Below, piece by piece: positions 12,349-23,505 of a DNA stretch of 64,000 nt. The notes below the pieces were generated by a model. That model worked only from the letters and a program-made list of their open reading frames with translations. It searched no databases and was not told where the DNA came from. Source of the stretch: Diorhabda sublineata. Its lineage: Eukaryota > Arthropoda > Insecta > Coleoptera > Chrysomelidae. A program made the translations under genes and the position numbers. How positions within the stretch are numbered: the stretch's first letter is position 1; each line of letters opens with the position of its first letter. The stretch lies in contig NW_026614308.1 of assembly GCF_026230105.1 (NCBI RefSeq), positions 28,599 through 92,598 on the forward strand, written 5' to 3'.

Positions 12349-14993
12349 AGCATTTCTTATATATTTGAGTGAGTTTGTATCTAACTTTGTCAGTTATCAT
12401 CGAATAACATACATTGAAGCCCATTGAGGTCAACTGTCACTTTGTGTTAATTGAAAATTTTCAAAGTCTATCTTCCTCATTTGAAGTCGAATTTCAACAT
12501 TTCTTATTTATTTGAGTGAGATCGCATCTAACTTTGTCAGATATCATCGAATAACATCCATTGAAGCCCATTGAAGTCAACTGTCACTTTGTTTTAATTA
12601 AAAATTTTCAAAGTCTATCTTCCTCATTTGAAGTCGAATTTCAATATTTCTTATTTATTTGAGTGAGATCGCATCTAACTTTGATAGATATCATCGAATA
12701 ACATCCATTGAAGCTCATTGAGGTCAACTGTCACTTTGTGTTAATTGAAAATTTTCAAAGTCTATCTTCCTCATTTGAAGTCGAATTTCAACATTTCTTA
12801 TTTATTTGAGTGAGATCGCATCTAACTTTGTTAGATGTCATCGACTAACATCCATTGAAGCTCATTGAGGTCTATGGTCACTTTGTGTTGATTGAAAATT
12901 TTCAAATTCTATCTTCCTAATTTGAAGTCGAATTTCAACATTTCTTATATATTTGAGTGAGTTTGTATCTAACTTTGTCAGATATCATCGAATAACATCC
13001 ATTAAAGCCCATTGAAGTCAACTGTATCTTTGTGTTAATTGAAAATTTTCAAAGTCTATCTTCCTCATTTGAAGTCGAATTTCAACATTTCTTATATATT
13101 TGAGTGAGTTCGCATCTAACTTTGTCAGATATCGTCGATTAACATCCATTGAAGCCCATTGAGGTCAACTGTCACTTTGTGTTAATTGAAAATTTTCAAA
13201 GTATATCTTCCTCATTTGAAGTCGAATTTCAACATTCCTTATATATTTGAGTGAGATCGCGTCTAACTTTGTCAGATATCGTCGATTAACATCCATTGAA
13301 GCCCATTGAAGTCAACTGTCACTTTGTGTTAATTGAAAATTTTCAAAGTCTATCTTCCTCATTTGAAGTCGAATTTCAACATTTCTTATTTATTTGAGTG
13401 AGATCGCGTCTAACTTTGTCAGATATCGTCGATTAACATCCATTGAAGCCCGTTGAAGTCAACTGTCACTTTGTGTTAATTGAAAATTTTCAAAGTCTAT
13501 CTTCCTCATTTGAAGTCTAATTTCAACATTTCTTATATATTTGAGTGAGTTCGCATCTAACTTTGTCAGATATCGTCGATTAACATCCATTGAAGCCCAT
13601 TGAAGTCAACTGTCACTTTGTGTTAATTGAAAATTTTCAAAGTCTATCTTCCTCATTTGAAGTCGAATTTCAACATTTCTTATATATTTGAGTGAGTTCG
13701 CATCTAACTTTGTCAGATATCGTCGATTAACATCCATTGAAGCCCATTGAGGTCAACTGTCACTTTGTGTTAATTGAAAATTTTCAAAGTCTATCTTCCT
13801 CATTTGAAGTCGAATTTCAACATTTCTTATATATTTGAGTTAGTTCGCATCTAACTTTGTCAGATATCGTCGATTAACATCCATTGAAGCCCATTGAGGT
13901 CAACTGTCACTTTGTGTTAATTGAAAATTTTCAAAGTCTATCTTCCTCATTTGAAGTCGAATTTCAACATTTCTTATATATTCGAGTTAGTTCGCATCTA
14001 ACTTTGTCAGATATCGTCGATTAACATCCATTGAAGCCCATTGAGGTCAACTGTCACTTTGTGTTAATTGAAAATTTTCAAAGTCTATCTTCCTCATTTG
14101 AAGTCGAATTTCAACATTTCTTATATATTTGAGTGAGTTCGCATCTAACTTTGTCAGATATCGTCGATTAACATCCATTGAAGCCCATTGAGGTCAACTG
14201 TCACTTTGTGTTAATTGAAAATTTTCAAAGTCTATCTTCCTCATTTGAAGTCGAATTTCAACATTTCTTATATATTTGAGTGAGTTCGCATCTAACTTTG
14301 TCAGATATCGTCGATTAACATCCACTGAAGCCCATTGAAGTCAACTGTCACTTTGTTTTAATTAAAAATTTTCAAAGTCTATCTTCCTCATTTGAAGTCG
14401 AATTTCAATATTTCTTATTTATTTGAGTGAGTTTGTATCTAACTTTGTCAGATATCATCGAATAACATACATTGAAGCCCATTGAGGTCAACTGTCACTT
14501 TGTGTTAATTGAAAATTTTCAAAGTCTATCTTCCTCATTTGAAGTCGAATTTCAACATTTCTTATTTATTTGAGTGAGATCGCATCTAACTTTGTCAGAT
14601 ATCATCGAATAACATCCATTGAAGCCCATTGAAGTCAACTGTCACTTTGTTTTAATTAAAAATTTTCAAAGTCTATCTTCCTCATTTGAAGTCGAATTTC
14701 AATATTTCTTATTTATTTGAGTGAGATCGCATCTAACTTTGTTAGATATCATCGAATAACATCCATTGAAGCTCATTGAGGTCAACTGTCACTTTGTGTT
14801 AATTGAAAATTTTCAAAGTCTATCTTCCTCATTTGAAGTCGAATTTCAACATTTCTTATATATTTGAGTGAGGTCGCATCTAACTTGTTAGATATCATCG
14901 AATAACATCCATTGAAGCTCATAGAGGTCGATGGTCACTTTGTGTTGATTGAAAATTTTCAAATTCTATCTTCCTAATTTGAAGTCGAATTTC
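12349..14993. repeat. 2645-bp 18-mer HOR, copy 2
   Basis: It begins with the 'agcatttc/cagttatc' E monomer and continues with P, A-like ('tttgatagat') and A ('ttagatgtcatcgact'), then the same series as copy 1 from 'cattaaag' on. It has 'gtatcttt' at 13024 where copy 1 has 'gtaacttt', and copy 3 shares the t. The final third contains gttttaattaaaa at about 14355, where copy 1 has gtgttaatt. It ends with the 146 bp 'aacttgttag' monomer at about 14882. Confidence 0.8.
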
Positions 14994-16745
14994 AGCATTT
15001 CTTATATATTTGAGTGAGTTTGTATCTAACTTTGTCAGTTATCATCGAATAACATACATTGAAGCCCATTGAGGTCAACTGTCACTTTGTGTTAATTGAA
15101 AATTTTCAAAGTCTATCTTCCTCATTTGAAGTCGAATTTCAACATTTCTTATTTATTTGAGTGAGATCGCATCTAACTTTGTCAGATATCATCGAATAAC
15201 ATCCATTGAAGCCCATTGAAGTCAACTGTCACTTTGTTTTAATTAAAAATTTTCAAAGTCTATCTTCCTCATTTGAAGTCGAATTTCAATATTTCTTATT
15301 TATTTGAGTGAGATCGCATCTAACTTTGATAGATATCATCGAATAACATCCATTGAAGCTCATTGAGGTCAACTGTCACTTTGTGTTAATTGAAAATTTT
15401 CAAAGTCTATCTTCCTCATTTGAAGTCGAATTTCAACATTTCTTATTTATTTGAGTGAGATCGCATCTAACTTTGTTAGATGTCATCGACTAACATCCAT
15501 TGAAGCTCATTGAGGTCTATGGTCACTTTGTGTTGATTGAAAATTTTCAAATTCTATCTTCCTAATTTGAAGTCGAATTTCAACATTTCTTATATATTTG
15601 AGTGAGTTTGTATCTAACTTTGTCAGATATCATCGAATAACATCCATTAAAGCCCATTGAAGTCAACTGTATCTTTGTGTTAATTGAAAATTTTCAAAGT
15701 CTATCTTCCTCATTTGAAGTCGAATTTCAACATTTCTTATATATTTGAGTGAGTTCACATCTAACTTTGTCAGATATCGTCGATTAACATCCATTGAAGC
15801 CCATTGAGGTCAACTGTCACTTTGTGTTAATTGAAAATTTTCAAAGTATATCTTCCTCATTTGAAGTCGAATTTCAACATTCCTTATATATTTGAGTGAG
15901 ATCGCGTCTAACTTTGTCAGATATCGTCGATTAACATCCATTGAAGCCCATTGAAGTCAACTGTCACTTTGTGTTAATTGAAAATTTTCAAAGTCTATCT
16001 TCCTCATTTGAAGTCGAATTTCAACATTTCTTATATATTTGAGTGAGTTCGCATCTAACTTTGTCAGATATCGTCGATTAACATCCATTGAAGCCCATTG
16101 AGGTCAACTGTCACTTTGTGTTAATTGAAAATTTTCAAAGTCTATGTTCCTCATTTGAAGTCGAATTTCAACATTTCTTATATATTTGAGTGAGTTCGCA
16201 TCTAACTTTGTCAGATATCGTCGATTAACATCCAATGAAGCCCATTGAAGTCAACTGTCACTTTGTGTTAATTGAAAATTTTCAAAGTCTATCTTCCTCA
16301 TTTGAAGTCGAATTTCAACATTTCTTATTTATTTGAGTGAGATCGCGTCTAACTTTGTCAGATATCGTCGATTAACATCCATTGAAGCCCGTTGAAGTCA
16401 ACTGTCACTTTGTGTTAATTGAAAATTTTCAAAGTCTATCTTCCTCATTTGAAGTCTAATTTCAACATTTCTTATATATTTGAGTGAGTTCGCATCTAAC
16501 TTTGTCAGATATCGTCGATTAACATCCATTGAAGCCCATTGAAGTCAACTGTCACTTTGTGTTAATTGAAAATTTTCAAAGTCTATCTTCCTCATTTGAA
16601 GTCGAATTTCAACATTTCTTATATATTTGAGTGAGTTCGCATCTAACTTTGTCAGATATCGTCGATTAACATCCATTGAAGCCCATTGAGGTCAACTGTC
16701 ACTTTGTGTTAATTGAAAATTTTCAAAGTCTATCTTCCTCATTTG
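14994..16745. repeat. 2645-bp HOR, copy 3 (partial, with 2-monomer insert)
   Basis: The copy follows copy 2 base for base through tttgatagat, ttagatgtcatcgact, cattaaag, gtatcttt and aaagtatatc, with one substitution seen (gttcacatc at about 15755 for gttcgcatc). Two extra C-type monomers then occupy about 16019-16312, including unique 'tctatgttcc' and 'ccaatgaag'. After that the shared order resumes, so 'cccgttg' at 16388 lies 2939 bp (2645 plus 294) after 13449. Similarity stops near 16745, where the 'gatcacgttt' series begins. Confidence 0.75.
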
Positions 16746-16780
16746 AAGTCGAATTTCAACATTTCTTATATATTTGAGTG

Positions 16781-19424
16781 AGATCACGTTTAACTTTGTC
16801 AGATATCGTCGATTAACTTCCATTGAAGCCCATTGAAGTCAACTGTCACTTTGTGTTAATTGAAAATTTTCAAAGTCTATCTTCCTCATTTGAAGTCGAA
16901 TTTCAACATTTCTTATTTATTTGAGTGAGATCGCATCTAACTTTGTTAGATATCATCGAATAACATCCATTGAAGCTCATTGAGGTCGATGGTCACTTTG
17001 TGTTGATTGAAAATTTTCAAATTCTATCTTCCTAATTTGAAGTCGAATTTCAACATTTCTTATATATTTGAGTGAGTTTGTATCTAACTTTGTCAGATAT
17101 CATCGAATAACATACATTGAAGCCCATTGAGGTCAACTGTCACTTTGTGTTAATTGAAAATTTTCAAAGTCTATCTTCCTCATTTGAAGTCGAATTTCAA
17201 CATTTCTTATACATTGAGTGAGTTTGCATCTAACTTTGTCAGATATCATTGAATAACATCCATTAAAGCCCATTGAAGTCAACTGTCACTTTGTGTTAAT
17301 TGAAAATTTTCAAAGTCTATCTTCCTCATTTGAAGTCGAATTTCAACATTTCTTATATATTTGAGTGAGTTCGCATCTAACTTTGTCAGATATCGTCGAT
17401 TAACATCCATTGAAGCCCATTGAGGTCAACTGTCCCTTTGTGTTAATTGAAAATTTTCAAAGTCTATCTTCCTCATTTGAAGTCGAATTTCAACATTCCT
17501 TATATATTTTAGTGAGATCGCGTCTAACTTTGTCAGATATCGTCGATTAACATCCATTGAAGCCCATTGAAATCAACTGTCACTTTGTGTTAATTGAAAA
17601 TTTTCAAAGTCTATCTTCCTCATTTGAAGTCGAATTTCAACATTTCTTATATATTTGAGTGAGTTCGCATCTAACTTTGTCAGATATCGTCGATTAACAT
17701 CCATTGAAGCCCATTGAGGTCAACTGTCACTTTGTGTTAATTGAAAATTTTCAAAGTCTATCTTCCTCATTTGAAGTCGAATTTCAACATTCCTTATATA
17801 TTTGAGTGAGATCGCGTCTAACTTTGTCAGATATCGTCGATTAACATCCATTGAAGCCCATTGAAGTCAACTGTCACTTTGTGTTAATTGAAAATTTTCA
17901 AAGTCTATCTTCCTCATTTGAAGTCGAATTTCAACATTTCTAATTTATTTGAGTGAGATCGCATCTAACTTTGTTAGATATCATCGAATAACATCCAATG
18001 AAGCTCATTGAGGTCGATGGTCACTTTGTGTTGATTGAAAATTTTCAAAGTCTATCTTCCTCATTTGAAGTCGAATTTCACCATTTCTTATATATTGAGT
18101 GAGTTCGCATCTAACTTTGTCAGATATCATCGAATAACATCCATTAAAGCCCATTGAAGTCAACTGTCACTTTGTGTTAATTGAAAATTTTCAAAGTCTA
18201 TCTTCCTCATTTGAAGTCTAATTTCAACATTTCTTATATATTTGAGTGAGTTCGCATCTAACTTTGTCAGATATCGTCGATTAACATCCATTGAAGCCCA
18301 TTGAAGTCAACTGTCACTTTGTGTTAATTGAAAATTTTCAAAGTCTATCTTCCTCATTTGAAGTCGAATTTCAACATTTCTTATATATTTGAGTGAGTTC
18401 GCATCTAACTTTGTCAGATATCGTCGATTAACATCCATTGAAGCCCATTGAGGTCAACTGTCACTTTGTGTTAATTGAAAATTTTCAAAGTCTATCTTCC
18501 TCATTTGAAGTCGAATTTCAACATTTCTTATATATTCGAGTTAGTTCGCATCTAACTTTGTCAGATATCGTCGATTAACATCCATTGAAGCCCATTGAGG
18601 TCAACTGTCACTTTGTGTTAATTGAAAATTTTCAAAGTCTATCTTCCTCATTTGAAGTCGATTTCAACATTTCTTATTTATTTGAGTGAGATCGCATCTA
18701 ACTTTGTTAGATATCATCGAATAACATCCATTGAAGCTCATTGAGGTCGATGGTCACTTTGTGTTGATTGAAAATTTTCAATTTCTATCTTCCTCATTTG
18801 AAGTCGAATTTCAACATTTCTTATATATTTGAGTGAGTTCGCATCTAACATTGTCAGATATCATCGAATAACATCCATTGAAGCAAATTGAAGTCAACTG
18901 TCACTTTGTGTTAATTGAAAATTTTCAAAGTCTATCTTCCTCATTTGAAGTCGAATTTCAACATTTCTTATATATTGGAGTGAGTTCGCATCTAACTTTG
19001 TCAGATATCGTCGATTAACATCCATTGAAGCCCATTGAGGTCAACTGTCACTTTGTGTTAATTGAAAATTTTCAAAGTCTATCTTCCTCATTTGAAGTCG
19101 AATTTCAACATTCCTTATATATTTGAGTGAGATCGCGTCTAACTTTGTCAGATATCGTCGATTAACATCCATTGAAGCCCATTGAAGTCAACTGTCACTT
19201 TGTGTTAATTGAAAATTTTCAAAGTCTATCTTCCTCATTTGAAGTCGAATTTCAACATTTTTTTATATATTTGAGTGAGTTTGTATCCAACTTTGTCAGA
19301 TATCATCGAATAACATACATTGGAGCCCATTGAGGTCAACTGTCACTTTGTGTTAATTGAAAATTTTCAAAGTCTATCTTCCTCATTTGAAGTCGAATTT
19401 CAACATTTCTTATATATTTGAGTG
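16781..19424. repeat. 2644-bp HOR, copy 1
   Basis: It begins at the 'gatcacgttt / taacttcc' monomer and runs through A, E, the 146 bp 'atacattgag' monomer, the 'tgtccc' C monomer, the 'attttagtg' D monomer, and then C, D, A and the 'accattt' monomer. It closes with the 148 bp monomer at about 19250, which has an extra t, 'tatccaac' and 'cattggag'. Compared with copy 2 it carries 'gatatcattg' instead of 'gatatcatcg' near 17245. Confidence 0.75.
19250..19275. repeat. 1-bp insertion monomer (148 bp)
   Basis: 'caacatttttttatat' replaces 'caacatttcttatat': one added base plus loss of the c, giving a run of seven t. The monomer also has 'tatccaac' and 'cattggag'. I saw no second copy. Confidence 0.75.
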
Positions 19425-21455
19425 AGATCACGTTTAACTTTGTCAGATATCGTCGATTAACTTCCATTGAAGCCCATTGAAGTCAACTGTCACTTTGTGT
19501 TAATTGAAAATTTTCAAAGTCTATCTTCCTCATTTGAAGTCGAATTTCAACATTTCTTATTTATTTGAGTGAGATCGCATCTAACTTTGTTAGATATCAT
19601 CGAATAACATCCATTGAAGCTCATTGAGGTCGATGGTCACTTTGTGTTGATTGAAAATTTTCAAATTCTATCTTCCTAATTTGAAGTCGAATTTCAACAT
19701 TTCTTATATATTTGAGTGAGTTTGTATCTAACTTTGTCAGATATCATCGAATAACATACATTGAAGCCCATTGAGGTCAACTGTCACTTTGTGTTAATTG
19801 AAAATTTTCAAAGTCTATCTTCCTCATTTGAAGTCGAATTTCAACATTTCTTATACATTGAGTGAGTTTGCATCTAACTTTGTCAGATATCATCGAATAA
19901 CATCCATTAAAGCCCATTGAAGTCAACTGTCACTTTGTGTTAATTGAAAATTTTCAAAGTCTATCTTCCTCATTTGAAGTCGAATTTCAACATTTCTTAT
20001 ATATTTGAGTGAGTTCGCATCTAACTTTGTCAGATATCGTCGATTAACATCCATTGAAGCCCATTGAGGTCAACTGTCCCTTTGTGTTAATTGAAAATTT
20101 TCAAAGTCTATCTTCCTCATTTGAAGTCGAATTTCAACATTCCTTATATATTTTAGTGAGATCGCGTCTAACTTTGTCAGATATCGTCGATTAACATCCA
20201 TTGAAGCCCATTGAAATCAACTGTCACTTTGTGTTAATTGAAAATTTTCAAAGTCTATCTTCCTCATTTGAAGTCGAATTTCAACATTTCTTATATATTG
20301 GAGTGAGTTCGCATCTAACTTTGTCAGATATCGTCGATTAACATCCATTGAAGCCCATTGAGGTCAACTGTCACTTTGTGTTAATTGAAAATTTTCAAAG
20401 TCTATCTTCCTCATTTGAAGTCGAATTTCAACATTCCTTATATATTTGAGTGAGATCGCGTCTAACTTTGTCAGATATCGTCGATTAACATCCATTGAAG
20501 CCCATTGAAGTCAACTGTCACTTTGTGTTAATTGAAAATTTTCAAAGTCTATCTTCCTCATTTGAAGTCGAATTTCAACATTTCTTATTTATTTGAGTGA
20601 GATCGCATCTAACTTTGTTAGATATCATCGAATAACATCCATTGAAGCTCATTGAGGTCGATGGTCACTTTGTGTTGATTGAAAATTTTCAAATTCTATC
20701 TTCCTAATTTGAAGTCGAATTTCAATATTTCTTATTTATTTGAGTGAGATCGCATCTCACTTTGTCAGATATCATCGAATAACATACATTGAAGCCCATT
20801 AAGGTCAACTGTCACTTTGTGTTAATTGAAAATTTTCAAAGTCTATCTTCCTCATTTGAAGTCGAATTTCACCATTTCTTATATATTGAGTGAGTTCGCA
20901 TCTAACTTTGTCAGATATCATCGAATAACATCCATTAAAGCCCATTGAAGTCAACTGTCACTTTGTGTTAATTGAAAATTTTCAAAGTCTATCTTCCTCA
21001 TTTGAAGTCGAATTTCAACATTTCTTATATATTTGAGTGAGTTCGCATCTAACTTTGTCAGATATCGTCGATTAACATCCATTGAAGCCCATTGAGGTCA
21101 ATTGTCACATTGTGTTAATTGAAAATTTTCAGTCTATCTTCCTCATTTGAAGTCGAATTTCAACATTTCTTATATATTTGAGTGAGTTCGCATCTAACTT
21201 TGTCAGATATCGTCGATTAACATCCATTGAAGCCCATTGAAGTCAACTGTCACTTTGTGTTAATTGAAAATTTTCAAAGTCTATCTTCCTCTTTGAAGTC
21301 GAATTTCAACATTTCTTATTTATTTGAGTGAGATCGCATCTAACTTTGTCAGATATCGTCGATTAACATCCATTGAAGCCCATTGAAGTCAACTGTCACT
21401 TTGTGTTAATTGAAAATTTTCAAAGTCTATCTTCCTCATTTGAAGTCGAATTTCA
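19425..21455. repeat. 2644-bp HOR, copy 2 (partial)
   Basis: It repeats copy 1 from the 'gatcacgttt' monomer to about 20870, with 'tatattggag' at 20294 replacing 'tatatttgag'. One added monomer lies around 20722-20868 (caatattt, tttattt, gcatctcac, cattaagg) before the 'accattt' monomer. From there it merges into the tetrameric repeat of the next zone. Confidence 0.65.
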
Positions 21456-22440
21456 CCATTTCTTATATATTGAGTGAGTTCGCATCTAACTTTGTCAGAT
21501 ATCATCGAATAACATCCATTAAAGCCCATTGAAGTCAACTGTCACTTTGTGTTAATTGAAAATTTTCAAAGTCTATCTTCCTCATTTGAAGTCGAATTTC
21601 AACATTTCTTATATATTTGAGTGAGTTCGCATCTAACTTTGTCAGATATCGTCGATTAACATCCATTGAAGCCCATTGAGGTCAATTGTCACATTGTGTT
21701 AATTGAAAATTTTCAGTCTATCTTCCTCATTTGAAGTCGAATTTCAACATTTCTTATATATTTGAGTGAGTTCGCATCTAACTTTGTCAGATATCGTCGA
21801 TTAACATCCATTGAAGCCCATTGAAGTCAACTGTCACTTTGTGTTAATTGAAAATTTTCAAAGTCTATCTTCCTCATTTGAAGTCGAATTTCAACATTTC
21901 TTATTTATTTGAGTGAGATCGCATCTAACTTTGTCAGATATCGTCGATTAACATCCATTGAAGCCCATTGAAGTCAACTGTCACTTTGTGTTAATTGAAA
22001 ATTTTCAAAGTCTATCTTCCTCATTTGAAGTCGAATTTCAAAATTTCTTATATATTTGAGTGAGTTCGCATCTAACTTTGTCAGATATCGTCGATTAACA
22101 TCCATTGAAGCCCATTGAGGTCAATTGTCACATTGTGTTAATTGAAAATTTTCAGTCTATCTTCCTCATTTGAAGTCGAATTTCAACATTTCTTATATAT
22201 TTGAGTGAGTTCGCATCTAACTTTGTCAGATATCGTCGATTAACATCCATTGAAGCCCATTGAAGTCAACTGTCACTTTGTGTTAATTGAAAATTTTCAA
22301 AGTCTATCTTCCTCTTTGAAGTCGAATTTCAACATTTCTTATTTATTTGAGTGAGATCGCATCTAACTTTGTCAGATATCGTCGATTAACATCCATTGAA
22401 GCCCATTGAAGTCAACTGTCACTTTGTGTTAATTGAAAAT
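20872..22440. repeat. Zone 4a: 584-bp tetramer HOR
   Basis: Four monomers totalling 584 bp repeat: 'accattt' with 'atatattgag', C with 'gtcaattgtcacatt' and 'ttttcagtct', C, and a tttattt monomer preceded by 'cctctttgaag'. 'ccattt' lies at 20872 and 21456, and 'attgtcacat' at 21101 and 21685. The four missing bases relative to 588 are explained by ttgag (minus 1), ttttcagtct (minus 2) and cctcttt (minus 1). The next 'attgtcacat' at 22124 is only 439 bp on, a trimer step. The cctcttt deletion is present near 21290 and 22314 but absent near 21870, which indicates exchange between copies. Confidence 0.75.
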
Positions 22441-23505
22441 TTTCAAAGTCTATCTTCCTCATTTGAAGTCGAATTTCAAAATTTCTTATATATTTGAGTG
22501 AGTTCGCATCTAACTTTGTCAGATATCGTCGATTAACATCCATTGAAGCCAATTGAGGTCAACTGTCACTTTGTGTTAATTGAAAATTTTCAAAGTCTAT
22601 CTTCCTCATTTGAAGTCGAATTTCAACATTCCTTATATATTTGAGTTAGATCGCGTCTAACTTTGTCAGATATCGTCGATTAACATCCATTGAAGCCCAT
22701 TGAAGTCAACTGTCACTTTGTTTTAATTGAAAATTTTCAAAGTCTATCTTCCTCATTTGAAGTCGAATTTCAACATTTCTTATATATTTGAGTGAGTTCG
22801 CATCTAACTTTGTCAGATATCGTCGATTAACATCCATTGAAGCCAATTGAGGTCAACTGTCACTTTGTGTTAATTGAAAATTTTCAAAGTCTATCTTCCT
22901 CATTTGAAGTCGAATTTCAACATTCCTTATATATTTGAGTGAGATCGCGTCTAACTTTGTCAGATATCGTCGATTAACATCCATTGAAGTCCATTGAAGT
23001 CAACTGTCACTTTGTTTTAATTGAAAATTTTCAAAGTCTATCTTCCTCATTTGAAGTCGAATTTCAAAATTTCTTATATATTTGAGTGAGTTCGCATCTA
23101 ACTTTGTCAGATATCGTCGATTAACATCCATTGAAGCCAATTGAGGTCAACTGTCACTTTGTGTTAATTGAAAATTTTCAAAGTCTATCTTCCTCATTTG
23201 AAGTCGAATTTCAACATTCCTTATATATTTGAGTGAGATCGCGTCTAACTTTGTCAGATATCGTCGATTAACATCCATTGAAGCCCATTGAACTCAACTG
23301 TCACTTTGTGTTAATTGAAAATTTTCAAAGTCTATCTTCCTCATTTGGAGTCGAATTTCAACATTTCTTATTTATTTGAGTGAGATCGCATCTAACTTTG
23401 TCAGATATCGTCGATTAACATCCATTGAAGCCCATTGAAGTCAACTGTCACTTTGTGTTAATTGAAAATTTTCAAAGTCTATCTTCCTCATTTGAAGTCG
23501 AATTT
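22441..23505. repeat. Zone 4b: 294-bp dimer HOR
   Basis: A dimer repeats three times: a C monomer with 'gccaattgagg', then a D monomer with 'cattccttat' and 'gatcgcgtc'. The marker gccaat stands at 22548, 22842 and 23136, exactly 294 bp apart. 'gttttaattg' is shared by the first two D members. Small differences are 'gagttagatcgcg' (about 22643), 'gaagtccattg' (about 22986) and 'gaactcaac' (about 23290). This is the shortest higher-order unit in the window. Confidence 0.8.

Larger units (their letters stand above)
7050..16745. repeat. Zone 2: nested 1323-bp and 2645-bp HORs
   Basis: Rare variants line up on two nested periods. 'catcgactaac' at 7548, 8871 and 10194, 'cattaaag' at about 7711, 9034 and 10357, and 'cccgttgaag' at 9481 and 10804 are each 1323 bp (9 monomers) apart. 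'agcatttc' at 9704, 12349 and 14994, 'cccgttgaag' at 10804 and 13449, and 'atatattcgagttag' at 11331 and 13976 are 2645 bp apart. The latter equals 18 monomers minus one base, because each copy carries an 'aacttgttag' monomer lacking one t. Confidence 0.85.
16750..20870. repeat. Zone 3: 2644-bp 18-mer HOR
   Basis: Rare markers repeat at 2644 bp: 'agatcacgtt' at 16781 and 19425, 'acattgagtg' at 17211 and 19855, 'tgtcccttt' at 17431 and 20075, 'ttatatattttagtg' at about 17500 and 20144, and 'aatcaactg' at 17571 and 20215. The length is 18 monomers minus two bases. A secondary 1323 bp relation links 'tatattggag' at 18971 and 20294. The 'accattt' monomer at 18081 recurs at 20872, 2791 bp away, so one extra monomer was gained in the second copy. 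Confidence 0.8.
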
